A DNA stretch of 52,849 nt from an uncultured Prochlorococcus sp. (GTDB lineage: Bacteria; Cyanobacteriota; Cyanobacteriia; PCC-6307; Cyanobiaceae): contig NZ_CABYWZ010000012.1 in the NCBI RefSeq assembly GCF_902522795.1, positions 1 through 52,849 of the forward strand, written 5' to 3'. Shown here one piece after another: positions 37,433-46,254 of this stretch (the first letter of the stretch is position 1; every line of letters begins with the position of its first letter). Below the pieces are notes generated by a model that was not told the origin of the DNA, made no database searches, and saw nothing but the letters and a program-made list of their open reading frames with translations. A program made the translations under genes and the position numbers.

Positions 37433-39823
37433 TCAGCTAGGTTTGAAAACGATCTCATCTTTTTTAGCAGGGTTCAGTTTAATTAATATATTTTTTTTGT
37501 TTTTGAAGTTTTCCTCTAAAAGTTTTGCAGCCAAGGGATTTTCTATTTGTCTTCTAAGTTCCCTGCTAAGTGGCCTAGCACCATATGCAGGTTCGTAAGA
37601 ATCGTTTGCAATTTTATTAATAACTTTTTTGTCTATAGCGATATTTATTTTCTGTTCAAGTAGCAGGTTTTTTAAATCTTCTGTTTGTAAAATTATTATT
37701 TTTTGAAGTTCATCAATAGATAATGGATTAAACTTGACTACTTCGTCAATTCTATTTAAAAATTCAGGTCTAAAAATTGAAGACAATGTATTATTAATCG
37801 AATCATCTAAGATTTGTTGGTCTTTTTCTACCTTTCCCTCACTCTTAGAAATCTTTTGTGAATACTCCAGTATAGATTTACCAGCTAGGTTGCTTGTCAT
37901 AATGATCACGGTATTTTTGAAGTCCACTGTCCTTCCTTGAGAGTCCGTTAATCTTCCTTCATCTAAGACTTGTAAAAGGATATTAAAAACTTCTGAATGT
38001 GCTTTTTCTATCTCATCAAGAAGTATTACTGAATAGGGTTTACGTCTTACAGCTTCAGTTAATTGACCTCCCTCTTCATAACCAACATAACCTGGAGGAG
38101 CTCCCAAAAGTCTTGCTACGGCGTTTTTCTCCATATATTCACTCATGTCTAATCTTAAAAGTGCGTCTTCTTCATCAAATAAAGCTGTTGCAAGAGATTT
38201 TGCTAATTCTGTTTTGCCAACACCTGTAGGACCCATAAATAAAAAAGATCCGATAGGTCTTTTAGGACTTTTCATACCAACTCGAGCTCTTCTAATTGCA
38301 GCAGAAACAGCTTCTATCGCTTTTTCTTGTCCAATAACTTTCTCACTTAGTTCTGTTTCTAGATTGACTAATTTCTTACGTTCATTTGAAACTACTTTAG
38401 AAATTGGAATACCTGTGATTTTTGATATAACATCTGCAATATCATCAGGTTCAACTTGATATTTAAAAGGGAAATTTCTATTTTTCTTTATTTTATTAAA
38501 GTTCTCTTCAACTTTTTGTATGTCATTCTCTATTTCACTTAACTCTTCTTCAAGCTTTTCTAAATAATCTAGATCATTTTCAATTTCGCGATTTGATTTA
38601 TCTTTAATTTGTTTGGTTAGCTTATCTTCTTCTTTCATTAAAATAGATAACTCCTCCATTTCTTCACGTAAATTGTTCCAATTTTCCAAAAGAACGTTCA
38701 ATTTCGCCTCTGATTGTTGTCTATTGTTTAATAGTTTTTCTTGAGCTTCGATATTTTCTCCTTGCAAATTATTCAGTTTTTCATCAATAGTATTAAGTTT
38801 ATTTTTTTGTTGGAGAATGATTTGAGGCATATTATTAGACTCGATTTTCAACTGTGCAGCTGCTTCATCAATTAAATCTATTGCACTATCAGGGAGACAT
38901 TTATCGCTGATGTATCTATCGGCCAATTTTGCGGAATAGTTTACAGCCTCTTCAGAAATTTTTATGCCATGATGTGATTCATATTTCTTTTTGATACCTT
39001 GCAGGATTTTTGCGCTTAATTCTACTGTTGGTTCATTAACAGCTATCTTTTGAAAGCAATTATTCAATGCCTGATCTTTTTCAATAGTTTCACGAAATTT
39101 CTCAGGTGTTGTTGTACCGATACATCTAAGTTCTCCTTCAGCCAATAAAGGTTTTAAGATATTGCTAATGTTGGTAGAAGATCTGTCAGAACTTAATATT
39201 GAGTGAATTTCATCAATAAATAGGATAATTCCTTGGCTTGGATTTTTTAGTTCTTGCATTATTAAGCTTAACCTTTCTTCTAGTTGTCCTCTAAATTTTG
39301 TCCCAGAAACTAAAGCACCTATGTCAAGTGAAATAATTTTTAAGTCTTTTAAAGAATCAGGAACTTTTTTGTCTACAATTAGTTGTGCAAGTAATTTTGC
39401 AATTGAGGTTTTACCAACTCCTGAATTGCCGATAAGTATAGGATTATTTTTGTTTCTTCTGCAGAGTACTCTCATTAAATTATTGATCTCATTTTCTCTT
39501 CCTAAAACGGGATCCAGTAAGCCTTTTTTAGCTGATTCTGTTAGATCTTTACCATAAATTGAAAGAGAATTTTCATCTTTCCCAACTTGTTTTTTTATTT
39601 CAATTTGAAGTTCACTTTTGGGCAATGGAACAATAGCTTTTTCAACTTTTTCTTCTTTAACTAAGGTATTTTTGTTTGATTCAAAATTAGATTGGTTATT
39701 AATCTCAATTACGTTCTTATAATTAAAAGAATCTTTTGATTGATTAATATTTGGGAAAAACTTTAACTCTTCCTCTAATTTCTCCATTGAAAGGTTGCCT
39801 TCTTCAAAAAACGTAATTTCCAA
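37433..39823 (-). CDS. clpB: ClpB-type AAA+ disaggregase, main part (linker, two AAA+ modules, middle domain)
   Basis: This is a Hsp100 unfoldase lacking its N-domain, which is in another frame upstream. Numbering from TTG 39823: variable linker 1-95; AAA-1 with Walker A GNSGVGKT (132-139) and Walker B LFIDEIH (201-207); coiled-coil middle domain about 325-450; AAA-2 with GPTGVGKT (531-538), pore loop GAPPGYVGYEEGG, LLDEIEKAH and FRPEFLNRIDEVV. The long middle domain and lack of an IGF/IGL ClpP loop indicate ClpB rather than ClpC. The AAA-1 arginine-finger pair is replaced by Asn-Cys (254-256 NNC). ATG 39787, with AAGG ten bases before it, could start an N-domain-less isoform of 784 residues. 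Joined to the upstream part, the protein is 918 residues. Confidence 0.9.
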   Translation of the reverse strand: MEITFFEEGNLSMEKLEEELKFFPNINQSKDSFNYKNVIEINNQSNFESNKNTLVKEEKVEKAIVPLPKSELQIEIKKQVGKDENSLSIYGKDLTESAKKGLLDPVLGRENEINNLMRVLCRRNKNNPILIGNSGVGKTSIAKLLAQLIVDKKVPDSLKDLKIISLDIGALVSGTKFRGQLEERLSLIMQELKNPSQGIILFIDEIHSILSSDRSSTNISNILKPLLAEGELRCIGTTTPEKFRETIEKDQALNNCFQKIAVNEPTVELSAKILQGIKKKYESHHGIKISEEAVNYSAKLADRYISDKCLPDSAIDLIDEAAAQLKIESNNMPQIILQQKNKLNTIDEKLNNLQGENIEAQEKLLNNRQQSEAKLNVLLENWNNLREEMEELSILMKEEDKLTKQIKDKSNREIENDLDYLEKLEEELSEIENDIQKVEENFNKIKKNRNFPFKYQVEPDDIADVISKITGIPISKVVSNERKKLVNLETELSEKVIGQEKAIEAVSAAIRRARVGMKSPKRPIGSFLFMGPTGVGKTELAKSLATALFDEEDALLRLDMSEYMEKNAVARLLGAPPGYVGYEEGGQLTEAVRRKPYSVILLDEIEKAHSEVFNILLQVLDEGRLTDSQGRTVDFKNTVIIMTSNLAGKSILEYSQKISKSEGKVEKDQQILDDSINNTLSSIFRPEFLNRIDEVVKFNPLSIDELQKIIILQTEDLKNLLLEQKINIAIDKKVINKIANDSYEPAYGARPLSRELRRQIENPLAAKLLEENFKNKKNILIKLNPAKKDEIVFKPS
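39804..39812 (-). other. T6-TGA frameshift point in the clpB gene
   Basis: On the minus strand the N-domain frame ends GTT TTT TGA, and the main frame resumes at GAA one base later. A +1 slip of tRNA-Phe from UUU to the overlapping UUU in front of a slowly read UGA would restore the frame, with the same logic as the RF2 site. A one-base T5-to-T6 insertion or sequencing error gives the same picture. I see no clear SD-like stimulator close upstream. Confidence 0.5.
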
Positions 39824-40190
39824 TTCTTAAATCTCTTCCAAGAGCAATTAGTAAATGAGGTATTTCTATTAATCTCGATCCCCATTGAATTTTAATCTGA
39901 TTCGCATTATCTAATAAAAGTTCTAAATCTTCTCCGATAGTAAAAATATCTGATTCATTTGTTGGTGTCTCTTCTAAAAAATCTTCTGTTATATCTAAAA
40001 CTGTATCTTGGTCGATTGATAATTTTTCAATGAAGGCAAAGAATTCACTTGATGTGAACAATGTATGAATAATGTGTTCAATATTAAATTCGCTATGATC
40101 CCATTTTTTTGCAGTTTCTTCCCCTAATAAAAGAAGATTCCAACTGATATCGCTAAAAAGTTCAGGACTGGATGTAAGTGTTTCTCTCAT
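39804..40190 (-). CDS. clpB: ClpB N-terminal domain, separated from the rest by a frameshift
   Basis: A 128-residue reading frame (ATG 40190) that encodes a Clp repeat N-domain: LFSDISWNLLLLGEETAKKWDHSEFNIEHIIHTLF is the first repeat and LLLDNANQIKIQWGSRLIEIPHLLIALGRD the second. It runs into TGA at 39806-39804 after GTT TTT. Omitting one T of the T6 run (39806 on the plus strand) gives an uninterrupted protein with the main part. Alone it has no ATPase. It is divergent from eno. Confidence 0.85.
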   Translation of the reverse strand: MRETLTSSPELFSDISWNLLLLGEETAKKWDHSEFNIEHIIHTLFTSSEFFAFIEKLSIDQDTVLDITEDFLEETPTNESDIFTIGEDLELLLDNANQIKIQWGSRLIEIPHLLIALGRDLRIGNYVF

Positions 40191-40191
40191 A

Positions 40192-40210
40192 AACTATAAA
40201 TACTATAGTT
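40192..40210. promoter_or_regulatory. inverted repeat directly upstream of the clpB start
   Basis: AACTATA (40192-40198) and TATAGTT (40204-40210) are perfect 7-base arms with a 5-base loop. The near arm ends one base before the clpB ATG on the minus strand. It could be an operator or an mRNA hairpin over the start site. It is not CIRCE-like (no TTAGCACTC/GAGTGCTAA), so HrcA control is not indicated. Confidence 0.3.
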
Positions 40211-40261
40211 GATCATTTATTAATATTCTAAATAGGATCTGCATTAATAATCATCCAATAA

Positions 40262-40298
40262 TTTTCAAATTGTAAGATGAATTTGAAAAATTTTTTTA
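40262..40298 (+). terminator. AT-rich hairpin plus T-run in the clpB/eno spacer
   Basis: TTTTCAAATT (40262-40271) and AATTTGAAAA (40280-40289) are perfect 10-base arms with an 8-base loop, followed on the plus strand by A and seven T. The shape is that of an intrinsic terminator, yet no gene on that strand ends here. It may end a short RNA, or be a palindromic regulatory site. The spacer otherwise holds only the GTTAAC repeats. Confidence 0.35.
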
Positions 40299-40335
40299 TT
40301 AGAGGGGTTGTGAGGACTTTGGAATTAATAAAAGC

Positions 40336-40385
40336 GTTAACTAATATCTAAGCTGTTAACAGATTAAAGACTATAATTGGTTAAC
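40336..40385. repeat. three GTTAAC palindromes upstream of eno
   Basis: GTTAAC occurs at 40336-40341, 40355-40360 and 40380-40385, about 70-115 bases before eno, with spacings of 19 and 25 bases. The first two are about two helical turns apart. Candidate operator for eno or the divergent clpB. A chance cluster in AT-rich DNA is possible. Confidence 0.3.
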
Positions 40386-40449
40386 ATATATATTTCAGAT
40401 ATTAGCCAAATAGTTCAGCTATTTATAGGATTTAAATAGTAATAATTAA

Positions 40450-41745
<1,296 letters not shown>

Positions 41746-41751
41746 TTTTTT

Positions 41752-43419
41752 TTAGCGCTTAAGTTTTTCCAAACGTGAGCCTTTTCTCATACTTAATTGG
41801 CACTTTATCCAATCAATACTTATTGGTAGTGCAAAAAAAAGTGGCAACAATGCAAAATTATTTTGTTTATTGGTTACAAGTAAAGCAGATGCAATTGATA
41901 AGCTTCCTATAAGAATTGAATGGCCTAAAGTTTTTTGAGCAGTAAACATTTTTTTGAATTGCCTATCAGACTCTCCCATTCTTATTTGCAATTGTAAATC
42001 GCCCTGCTCTAATCTTTCTAAACTTTCATCTATTCTTTTGGGAATGCCAACAGCTTTCGATCCTAGTTCACCTACCTGCCTTCCAAATTGGTTAATTAAA
42101 TCGTTGGGAGTTTGATTATTTGAAGTCATAAGTTCTATTAAATAAGGCTTGGTAACTGATACAAGGTTAAACCCTGGATCAAGCATTCTACCAACTCCTT
42201 CAAAAGTTGATAAAGCTCTCATCACAAAGATTAAATCTACTGGTAGTTGAAATGGTGTTTCATAAACAAGTTCGTATAAATCTCCAGATAATTTGTCAAT
42301 AATATTAGGACTAAATGGTGGAGTTAAGGCTTCTTTAAGCATCAATCTTACTAATCTTCTGACCGGTCCTACATCAATATCTTTTGAAATTAGCCCAGCT
42401 TGTTGTAATTGACTGACAAGTGATGAGGCGTCTCTTAAAGCAGCAGCCTTAACCATCCCCCCTAATCTTGTTTGAAGATTATTTGAGATATTGCCCATCA
42501 TTCCAAAATCATAAAAAATTAATTTACCTTCATTTGATACTGCTAGATTCCCTGGATGGGGGTCTGCATGAAAAAAACCATAATTTACTAATTGTTTTAA
42601 ATAACTAATGGCACCTATTTCTGCGATTTTAGGTAAATCAATTTCTTGTGATTGTAATTTTTCTAAATCGCTTATTTTTGTTCCTTCTAGATAACTTAAA
42701 CAAAGGACTTTTTCACTGCTCATATCCCAAATTACTTCAGGAACATCAACATTTTTATCATCAAGAAATTGCTGTCTAAATCTTGCTGCATATTGAGCTT
42801 CACAATTAAAATCAAGCTCCTTCATGAGAACTTTCCTACACTCTTTAGCAATCTCAACCCAGTTTCTACCTCGACTCCAATTCTTATTTTTCTGCAATAA
42901 TCCTGCTATTTGCTGCATTATGCCCAAATCTATAATAAATAATTCTTTTAAATTAGGTCTTTGAACTTTAAATACTACTTTCTTACCATCTCTCAAAGTC
43001 GCCCTATGGACCTGAGCTAGTGAAGCTGATCCAACCGGATCAGATATTATTTGAACTATTTCATTAAACTTAGATCCTAGTTCTTCTCTTATAGTTTCTT
43101 CAACTTGCGCAAATGAAAAATTAGGAACTTGATCCTGCAATTTAGACAATTCCTGTATCCAGGTATTAGGAATTAAATCAGGTCTCGCTGATAATAATTG
43201 TCCAATTTTAATAAATGCTGATCCAAGCTTTATTAATTGATTAGTAAACCACCTAGCTCTTTTAATTTGGACCCTTCTTTTTTCATTTTTATTATTTTGG
43301 AAAATTGTAAATCTAATATTATCTATCCATAAATTTATTAAAAGCGAAATCAGAGTTATCCAAATAAGAAAGGCCCTCTTCAATTTTTTTAAACGATAAT
43401 GAAGAATGTGATAACTCAT
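41752..43419 (-). CDS. ABC1/UbiB-family atypical kinase
   Basis: A 555-residue ABC1 (ADCK/UbiB) protein. An N-terminal hydrophobic segment (about 14-32) precedes the KxGQ signature (FIKIGQLLSARPDLIP). The kinase-like core has DPVGSASLAQVHRA replacing a Gly-rich loop, VFKVQRP, the HADPHPGNL catalytic-loop equivalent and the YDFGMMG metal-binding motif. Two C-terminal hydrophobic segments suggest membrane anchoring. In cyanobacteria and plastids such proteins affect prenyl-quinone and pigment metabolism; the target of this copy is unknown. Its ATG overlaps the stop of the upstream coiled-coil gene by four bases. Confidence 0.9.
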   Translation of the reverse strand: MSYHILHYRLKKLKRAFLIWITLISLLINLWIDNIRFTIFQNNKNEKRRVQIKRARWFTNQLIKLGSAFIKIGQLLSARPDLIPNTWIQELSKLQDQVPNFSFAQVEETIREELGSKFNEIVQIISDPVGSASLAQVHRATLRDGKKVVFKVQRPNLKELFIIDLGIMQQIAGLLQKNKNWSRGRNWVEIAKECRKVLMKELDFNCEAQYAARFRQQFLDDKNVDVPEVIWDMSSEKVLCLSYLEGTKISDLEKLQSQEIDLPKIAEIGAISYLKQLVNYGFFHADPHPGNLAVSNEGKLIFYDFGMMGNISNNLQTRLGGMVKAAALRDASSLVSQLQQAGLISKDIDVGPVRRLVRLMLKEALTPPFSPNIIDKLSGDLYELVYETPFQLPVDLIFVMRALSTFEGVGRMLDPGFNLVSVTKPYLIELMTSNNQTPNDLINQFGRQVGELGSKAVGIPKRIDESLERLEQGDLQLQIRMGESDRQFKKMFTAQKTLGHSILIGSLSIASALLVTNKQNNFALLPLFFALPISIDWIKCQLSMRKGSRLEKLKR

Positions 43420-43733
43420 TTAATTTGATTATTTATATTTTTATTAAAGAGATCAATTTGCTTATTGATATCTTCAATTTCATTTAAAGCGTTTTTTATT
43501 TTGTAGTCTTTATAAGTATTTGTAGACTCGTTTTCTTGAATATTTTCGGTTTTTTCCAATCTTGATGCTTCTTCGATTATGGATTCTTTTAAACTATCAA
43601 ATTCTTTTTTGAGGATTTCTGGAGCATCCTGAGCGATATTTGTTGCTTCTTCAATTTTTTCAACCAATATTTCGTTTAATTTTTCGGTTACTTTCTTAAT
43701 GGCAGCTTTTAAAAGGTAATCAGAGTTGGTCAT
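43416..43733 (-). CDS. small coiled-coil protein coupled to the ABC1 kinase
   Basis: Not recognised. It has 105 residues, strongly charged and predicted almost entirely helical (KKVTEKLNEILVEKIEEATNIA, FDSLKESIIEEASRLE, LNEIEDINKQIDLF), with no hydrophobic span and no cysteine. The stop overlaps the ABC1-kinase ATG as ATGA, so the two are translationally coupled. A role as a partner or adaptor of the kinase is an inference from this coupling. Confidence 0.7.
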   Translation of the reverse strand: MTNSDYLLKAAIKKVTEKLNEILVEKIEEATNIAQDAPEILKKEFDSLKESIIEEASRLEKTENIQENESTNTYKDYKIKNALNEIEDINKQIDLFNKNINNQIK

Positions 43734-43914
43734 GAAAAATATAATGTTTCAATGGCAATTGATTTTTCTATATGACCTAATAATAGATCAATACAGAACA
43801 TTTCACGTAACTGATCATTTTGATAATTAATTTTTTATGTTTTCCTATGTAAGTTTGTTTCTATATTAAGCTTTTTTCTGTATTTTCTTTTAACTTATAT
43901 CTATATAAAGGTTT

Positions 43915-43937
43915 AGATATTTACTTTAAAAATATCT
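43915..43937. promoter_or_regulatory. inverted repeat upstream of the flavin disulfide reductase gene
   Basis: AGATATTT (43915-43922) and AAATATCT (43930-43937) are perfect 8-base arms with a 7-base loop, 50 bases before the TTG start. Possible operator or mRNA hairpin; chance is not excluded. The rest of the 253-base spacer shows no RNA gene and no convincing coding region. Confidence 0.3.
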
Positions 43938-43986
43938 TCTAACCAAGAACTCATCTAATTAACTACTAAAAAGGAGTTTTTAAAAA

Positions 43987-44943
43987 TTGGAAATCATTGA
44001 GTCAGATGTAGTTATTATCGGAGGAGGACCTGCAGGATGTACTTGCGCACTTTATACATCTCGTTCAAACTTAAAGACAGTCATTTTAGATAAAAATCCA
44101 TCTGTTGGCGCCTTAGCAATAACTCATCAAATAGCTAATTATCCAGGTGTTCCGGTTGATATAAGTGGAGAGAAATTACTTACTCTAATGAGAGAACAGG
44201 CTGTGCAATACGGCACAGATTATAGAAGAGCTCAAGTGTTTGGAATAGACGCTAGTGGAGAATGGAAAATGGTTTATACGCCCGAAGGTACTTTCAAAGC
44301 TAAAGCACTTGTACTTGCAAGTGGAGCCATGGGTAGGCCTGCATCATTTAAAGGCGAAGCGGATTTTCTTGGCAAAGGGGTAAGTTATTGTGCTACATGT
44401 GATGGTGCATTTTATAAAAATAGAGAAGTTGCCGTTGTTGGAGTGAACAAGGAGGCAATTGAAGAGGCAAATGTTCTAACTAAATTTGCATCAACTGTAC
44501 ATTGGATTACATCAAGTGATCCTAAATCAGATAATGAAGAAGCTATGGAATTGATGGATAATTCAAATATAAAACATTGGAGTAGAACAAGATTATTAGA
44601 AATATTAGGAGATGATATGGGTGTGAATGGGGTTGTTGTAAAAAATAAACAAGCAGAAAATCCTATCAACTTAAATCTAGATGGAGTGTTTGTCTATATG
44701 AGTGGTTCAAAGCCGATTACTGATTTTTTAGGGGATCAAATTGCTTTAAAAGAAGACGGAGGAGTTATTGTTGATGACTTTATGTCTACAAACTCTGATG
44801 GAGTATGGGCTATTGGAGATATAAGAAATACACCATTTAAGCAAGCCGTAGTTGCGGCTTCTGATGGATGTATTGCTGCAATGTCAATTGATAGATACTT
44901 AAATAGTCGAAAAAATATAAGAGTAGATTGGATTCATTCTTAA
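43987..44943 (+). CDS. thioredoxin-reductase-like flavoprotein lacking an evident NADPH site
   Basis: A 318-residue protein of the low-molecular-weight thioredoxin reductase family. The FAD site GGGPAGCTCALYTSR is at 12-26, the redox pair CATC at 135-138, and the second FAD block GVWAIGDIRNTPFKQAV near 270. In the middle domain the usual GGGDSAxEEA is GVNKEAIEEA (152-161), and the HRRxxFR NADPH-phosphate motif is missing (WITSSDPKSD instead). This resembles the cyanobacterial pyridine-nucleotide-independent 'deeply rooted' (DTR/DDOR-like) reductases. The start is TTG 43987, supported by GGAG at 43973-43976. Confidence 0.85.
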   Translation: MEIIESDVVIIGGGPAGCTCALYTSRSNLKTVILDKNPSVGALAITHQIANYPGVPVDISGEKLLTLMREQAVQYGTDYRRAQVFGIDASGEWKMVYTPEGTFKAKALVLASGAMGRPASFKGEADFLGKGVSYCATCDGAFYKNREVAVVGVNKEAIEEANVLTKFASTVHWITSSDPKSDNEEAMELMDNSNIKHWSRTRLLEILGDDMGVNGVVVKNKQAENPINLNLDGVFVYMSGSKPITDFLGDQIALKEDGGVIVDDFMSTNSDGVWAIGDIRNTPFKQAVVAASDGCIAAMSIDRYLNSRKNIRVDWIHS

Positions 44944-44965
44944 AAATAAATATTGCTTCTTTAAT

Positions 44966-45247
44966 TTAAAGGGGTGTTGCTTCAGAAATATATGCAACTC
45001 CTCCGTAGTAGCTTAAATCATCCCTGATGTTATCTCTCATCTTATCTATTAATTCTTGCTCACAAAAAACAATTACATGAGCATTCGCTCCTAATCCTGT
45101 AAATTCCATATCTTCAGTAACAACTCTTTCAGGTCCTCTGCCTGTGGCGTGTTTCATAACTGTATATCCAGGAACATTAGCTTTTTCTAATGTTTTAATG
45201 ATTGCATCTAGTTCTCTTTCACTAAATATTAAGTCTAATCTTTTCAT
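44966..45247 (-). CDS. sbtB: PII-like protein SbtB-type
   Basis: A 93-residue ferredoxin-fold PII-like protein. N-terminal LDLIFSERELDAIIKTLEKA, then GYTVMKHATGRGPERV opening the T-loop, and a last strand YYGGVAYISEA match SbtB. It ends right there and lacks the C-terminal CGPxGC redox extension seen in freshwater SbtB. SbtB regulates the bicarbonate transporter SbtA in response to adenine nucleotides. It starts two bases after the SbtA stop, which supports the pairing. Confidence 0.85.
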   Translation of the reverse strand: MKRLDLIFSERELDAIIKTLEKANVPGYTVMKHATGRGPERVVTEDMEFTGLGANAHVIVFCEQELIDKMRDNIRDDLSYYGGVAYISEATPL

Positions 45248-45249
45248 TT

Positions 45250-46248
45250 TTATAGAGGGGACAATGGGATAATGGTATTTACTAAACTCATATATATGGG
45301 AATGCCGAGAACTATATTGAATGGGAAAGTTAGACCTAGTGTAGTTGAAATATAATAGCTAGATTTAGCTTCTGGAACTGTCATTCTCATCGCTGCAGGA
45401 ACTGCTAAATAAGAGGCGCTTGCACATAAAACCACAAATAAAAGTGCGTTGCCAGGTCCTAAAGATAAAAATCTTGCAACGAAAACACCAATAAATGCGT
45501 TAAACAAAGGCATAAAAATGGCAAAGCCAATCAAAAACGAACCCGCATTCTTAAGTCTCGGCAATCTTTGAGCAGCAACTATTCCCATATCTAACAAGAA
45601 GAAGCATTCTGCTCCATAGAATAATTGTCCAGTAAAAGGCTCCATTTTTGCAATCCCTGAGGGATTACTGGAAGCAGTGAGAAATCCTACAATTAGGCTT
45701 GAGAGCAATAAATAAACGGATCCATTCAAAAGTGATTCGTGTAATATTGCGCTTAGATGCATTTTTCTTGATTTTGGTCTATTTTTGGGAGCTGCAAATT
45801 TCACAAGTAATAATCCAACAATTATTGCAGGAGATTCCATTAAAGCTAAGGCGCCAACCATAAACCCATCAAAGGCTATTTTTTGACTTTCCAAAAAACT
45901 TTCTGCGGAAATAAATGTAACAGCACTAATTGAACCGTATGCTGCTGCTATTGCGGCTGAATTAAAGACATCAAACTTAAATCTTAAAATTAAAAATCCA
46001 ATGAGCGGGATTACAAGTGACATCAGTATTGCAGCACTTAAGGTAGGCAATACTTGATCTGTGAAACCACTTTTCTGTATCTCTATACCTCCTTTAAACC
46101 CAATAGCTAGTAGCAGATATAAGGAGAATAGTTTAGGTAATGGAGCTGGTATTTCTAAATCAGATTTAAAGAGTACTGATATTGCTCCAATCAAAAAGAA
46201 AAGGACTGGTGGGGCTAATACATTTTGCAGAATTGGATTTATTTCCAT
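45250..46248 (-). CDS. sbtA: sodium-dependent bicarbonate transporter SbtA-like (DUF897)
   Basis: An inner-membrane protein of 332 residues with about ten hydrophobic segments. It begins NPILQNVLAPPVLFFLIGAI and has a central inverted repeat of the SbtA/DUF897 type (FKGGIEIQKSGF, YGSISAVTFISA, FFLLDMGIVAAQRL). It is shorter than model freshwater SbtA (about 370 residues), mostly in the central cytosolic loop. It lies between the SulP transporter and the PII-like gene, with gaps of six and two bases. Bicarbonate as substrate is inferred from the family. Confidence 0.85.
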   Translation of the reverse strand: MEINPILQNVLAPPVLFFLIGAISVLFKSDLEIPAPLPKLFSLYLLLAIGFKGGIEIQKSGFTDQVLPTLSAAILMSLVIPLIGFLILRFKFDVFNSAAIAAAYGSISAVTFISAESFLESQKIAFDGFMVGALALMESPAIIVGLLLVKFAAPKNRPKSRKMHLSAILHESLLNGSVYLLLSSLIVGFLTASSNPSGIAKMEPFTGQLFYGAECFFLLDMGIVAAQRLPRLKNAGSFLIGFAIFMPLFNAFIGVFVARFLSLGPGNALLFVVLCASASYLAVPAAMRMTVPEAKSSYYISTTLGLTFPFNIVLGIPIYMSLVNTIIPLSPL

Positions 46249-46254
46249 AAATTA

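Noticed and set aside
37426..37440. An ACTCCTCA string resembling the Yfr1 sRNA core
   Set aside because: It lies at the end of the clpB coding region, without the flanking hairpin and terminator of Yfr1.
40277..40351. A 24-codon open frame upstream of eno
   Set aside because: No ribosome-binding site, overlaps the AT hairpin, and is the length expected by chance.
43744..43830. A 28-codon open frame upstream of the flavin disulfide reductase
   Set aside because: No ribosome-binding site and no recognisable sequence. Short peptides are common in this genus, so it is noted but not called.
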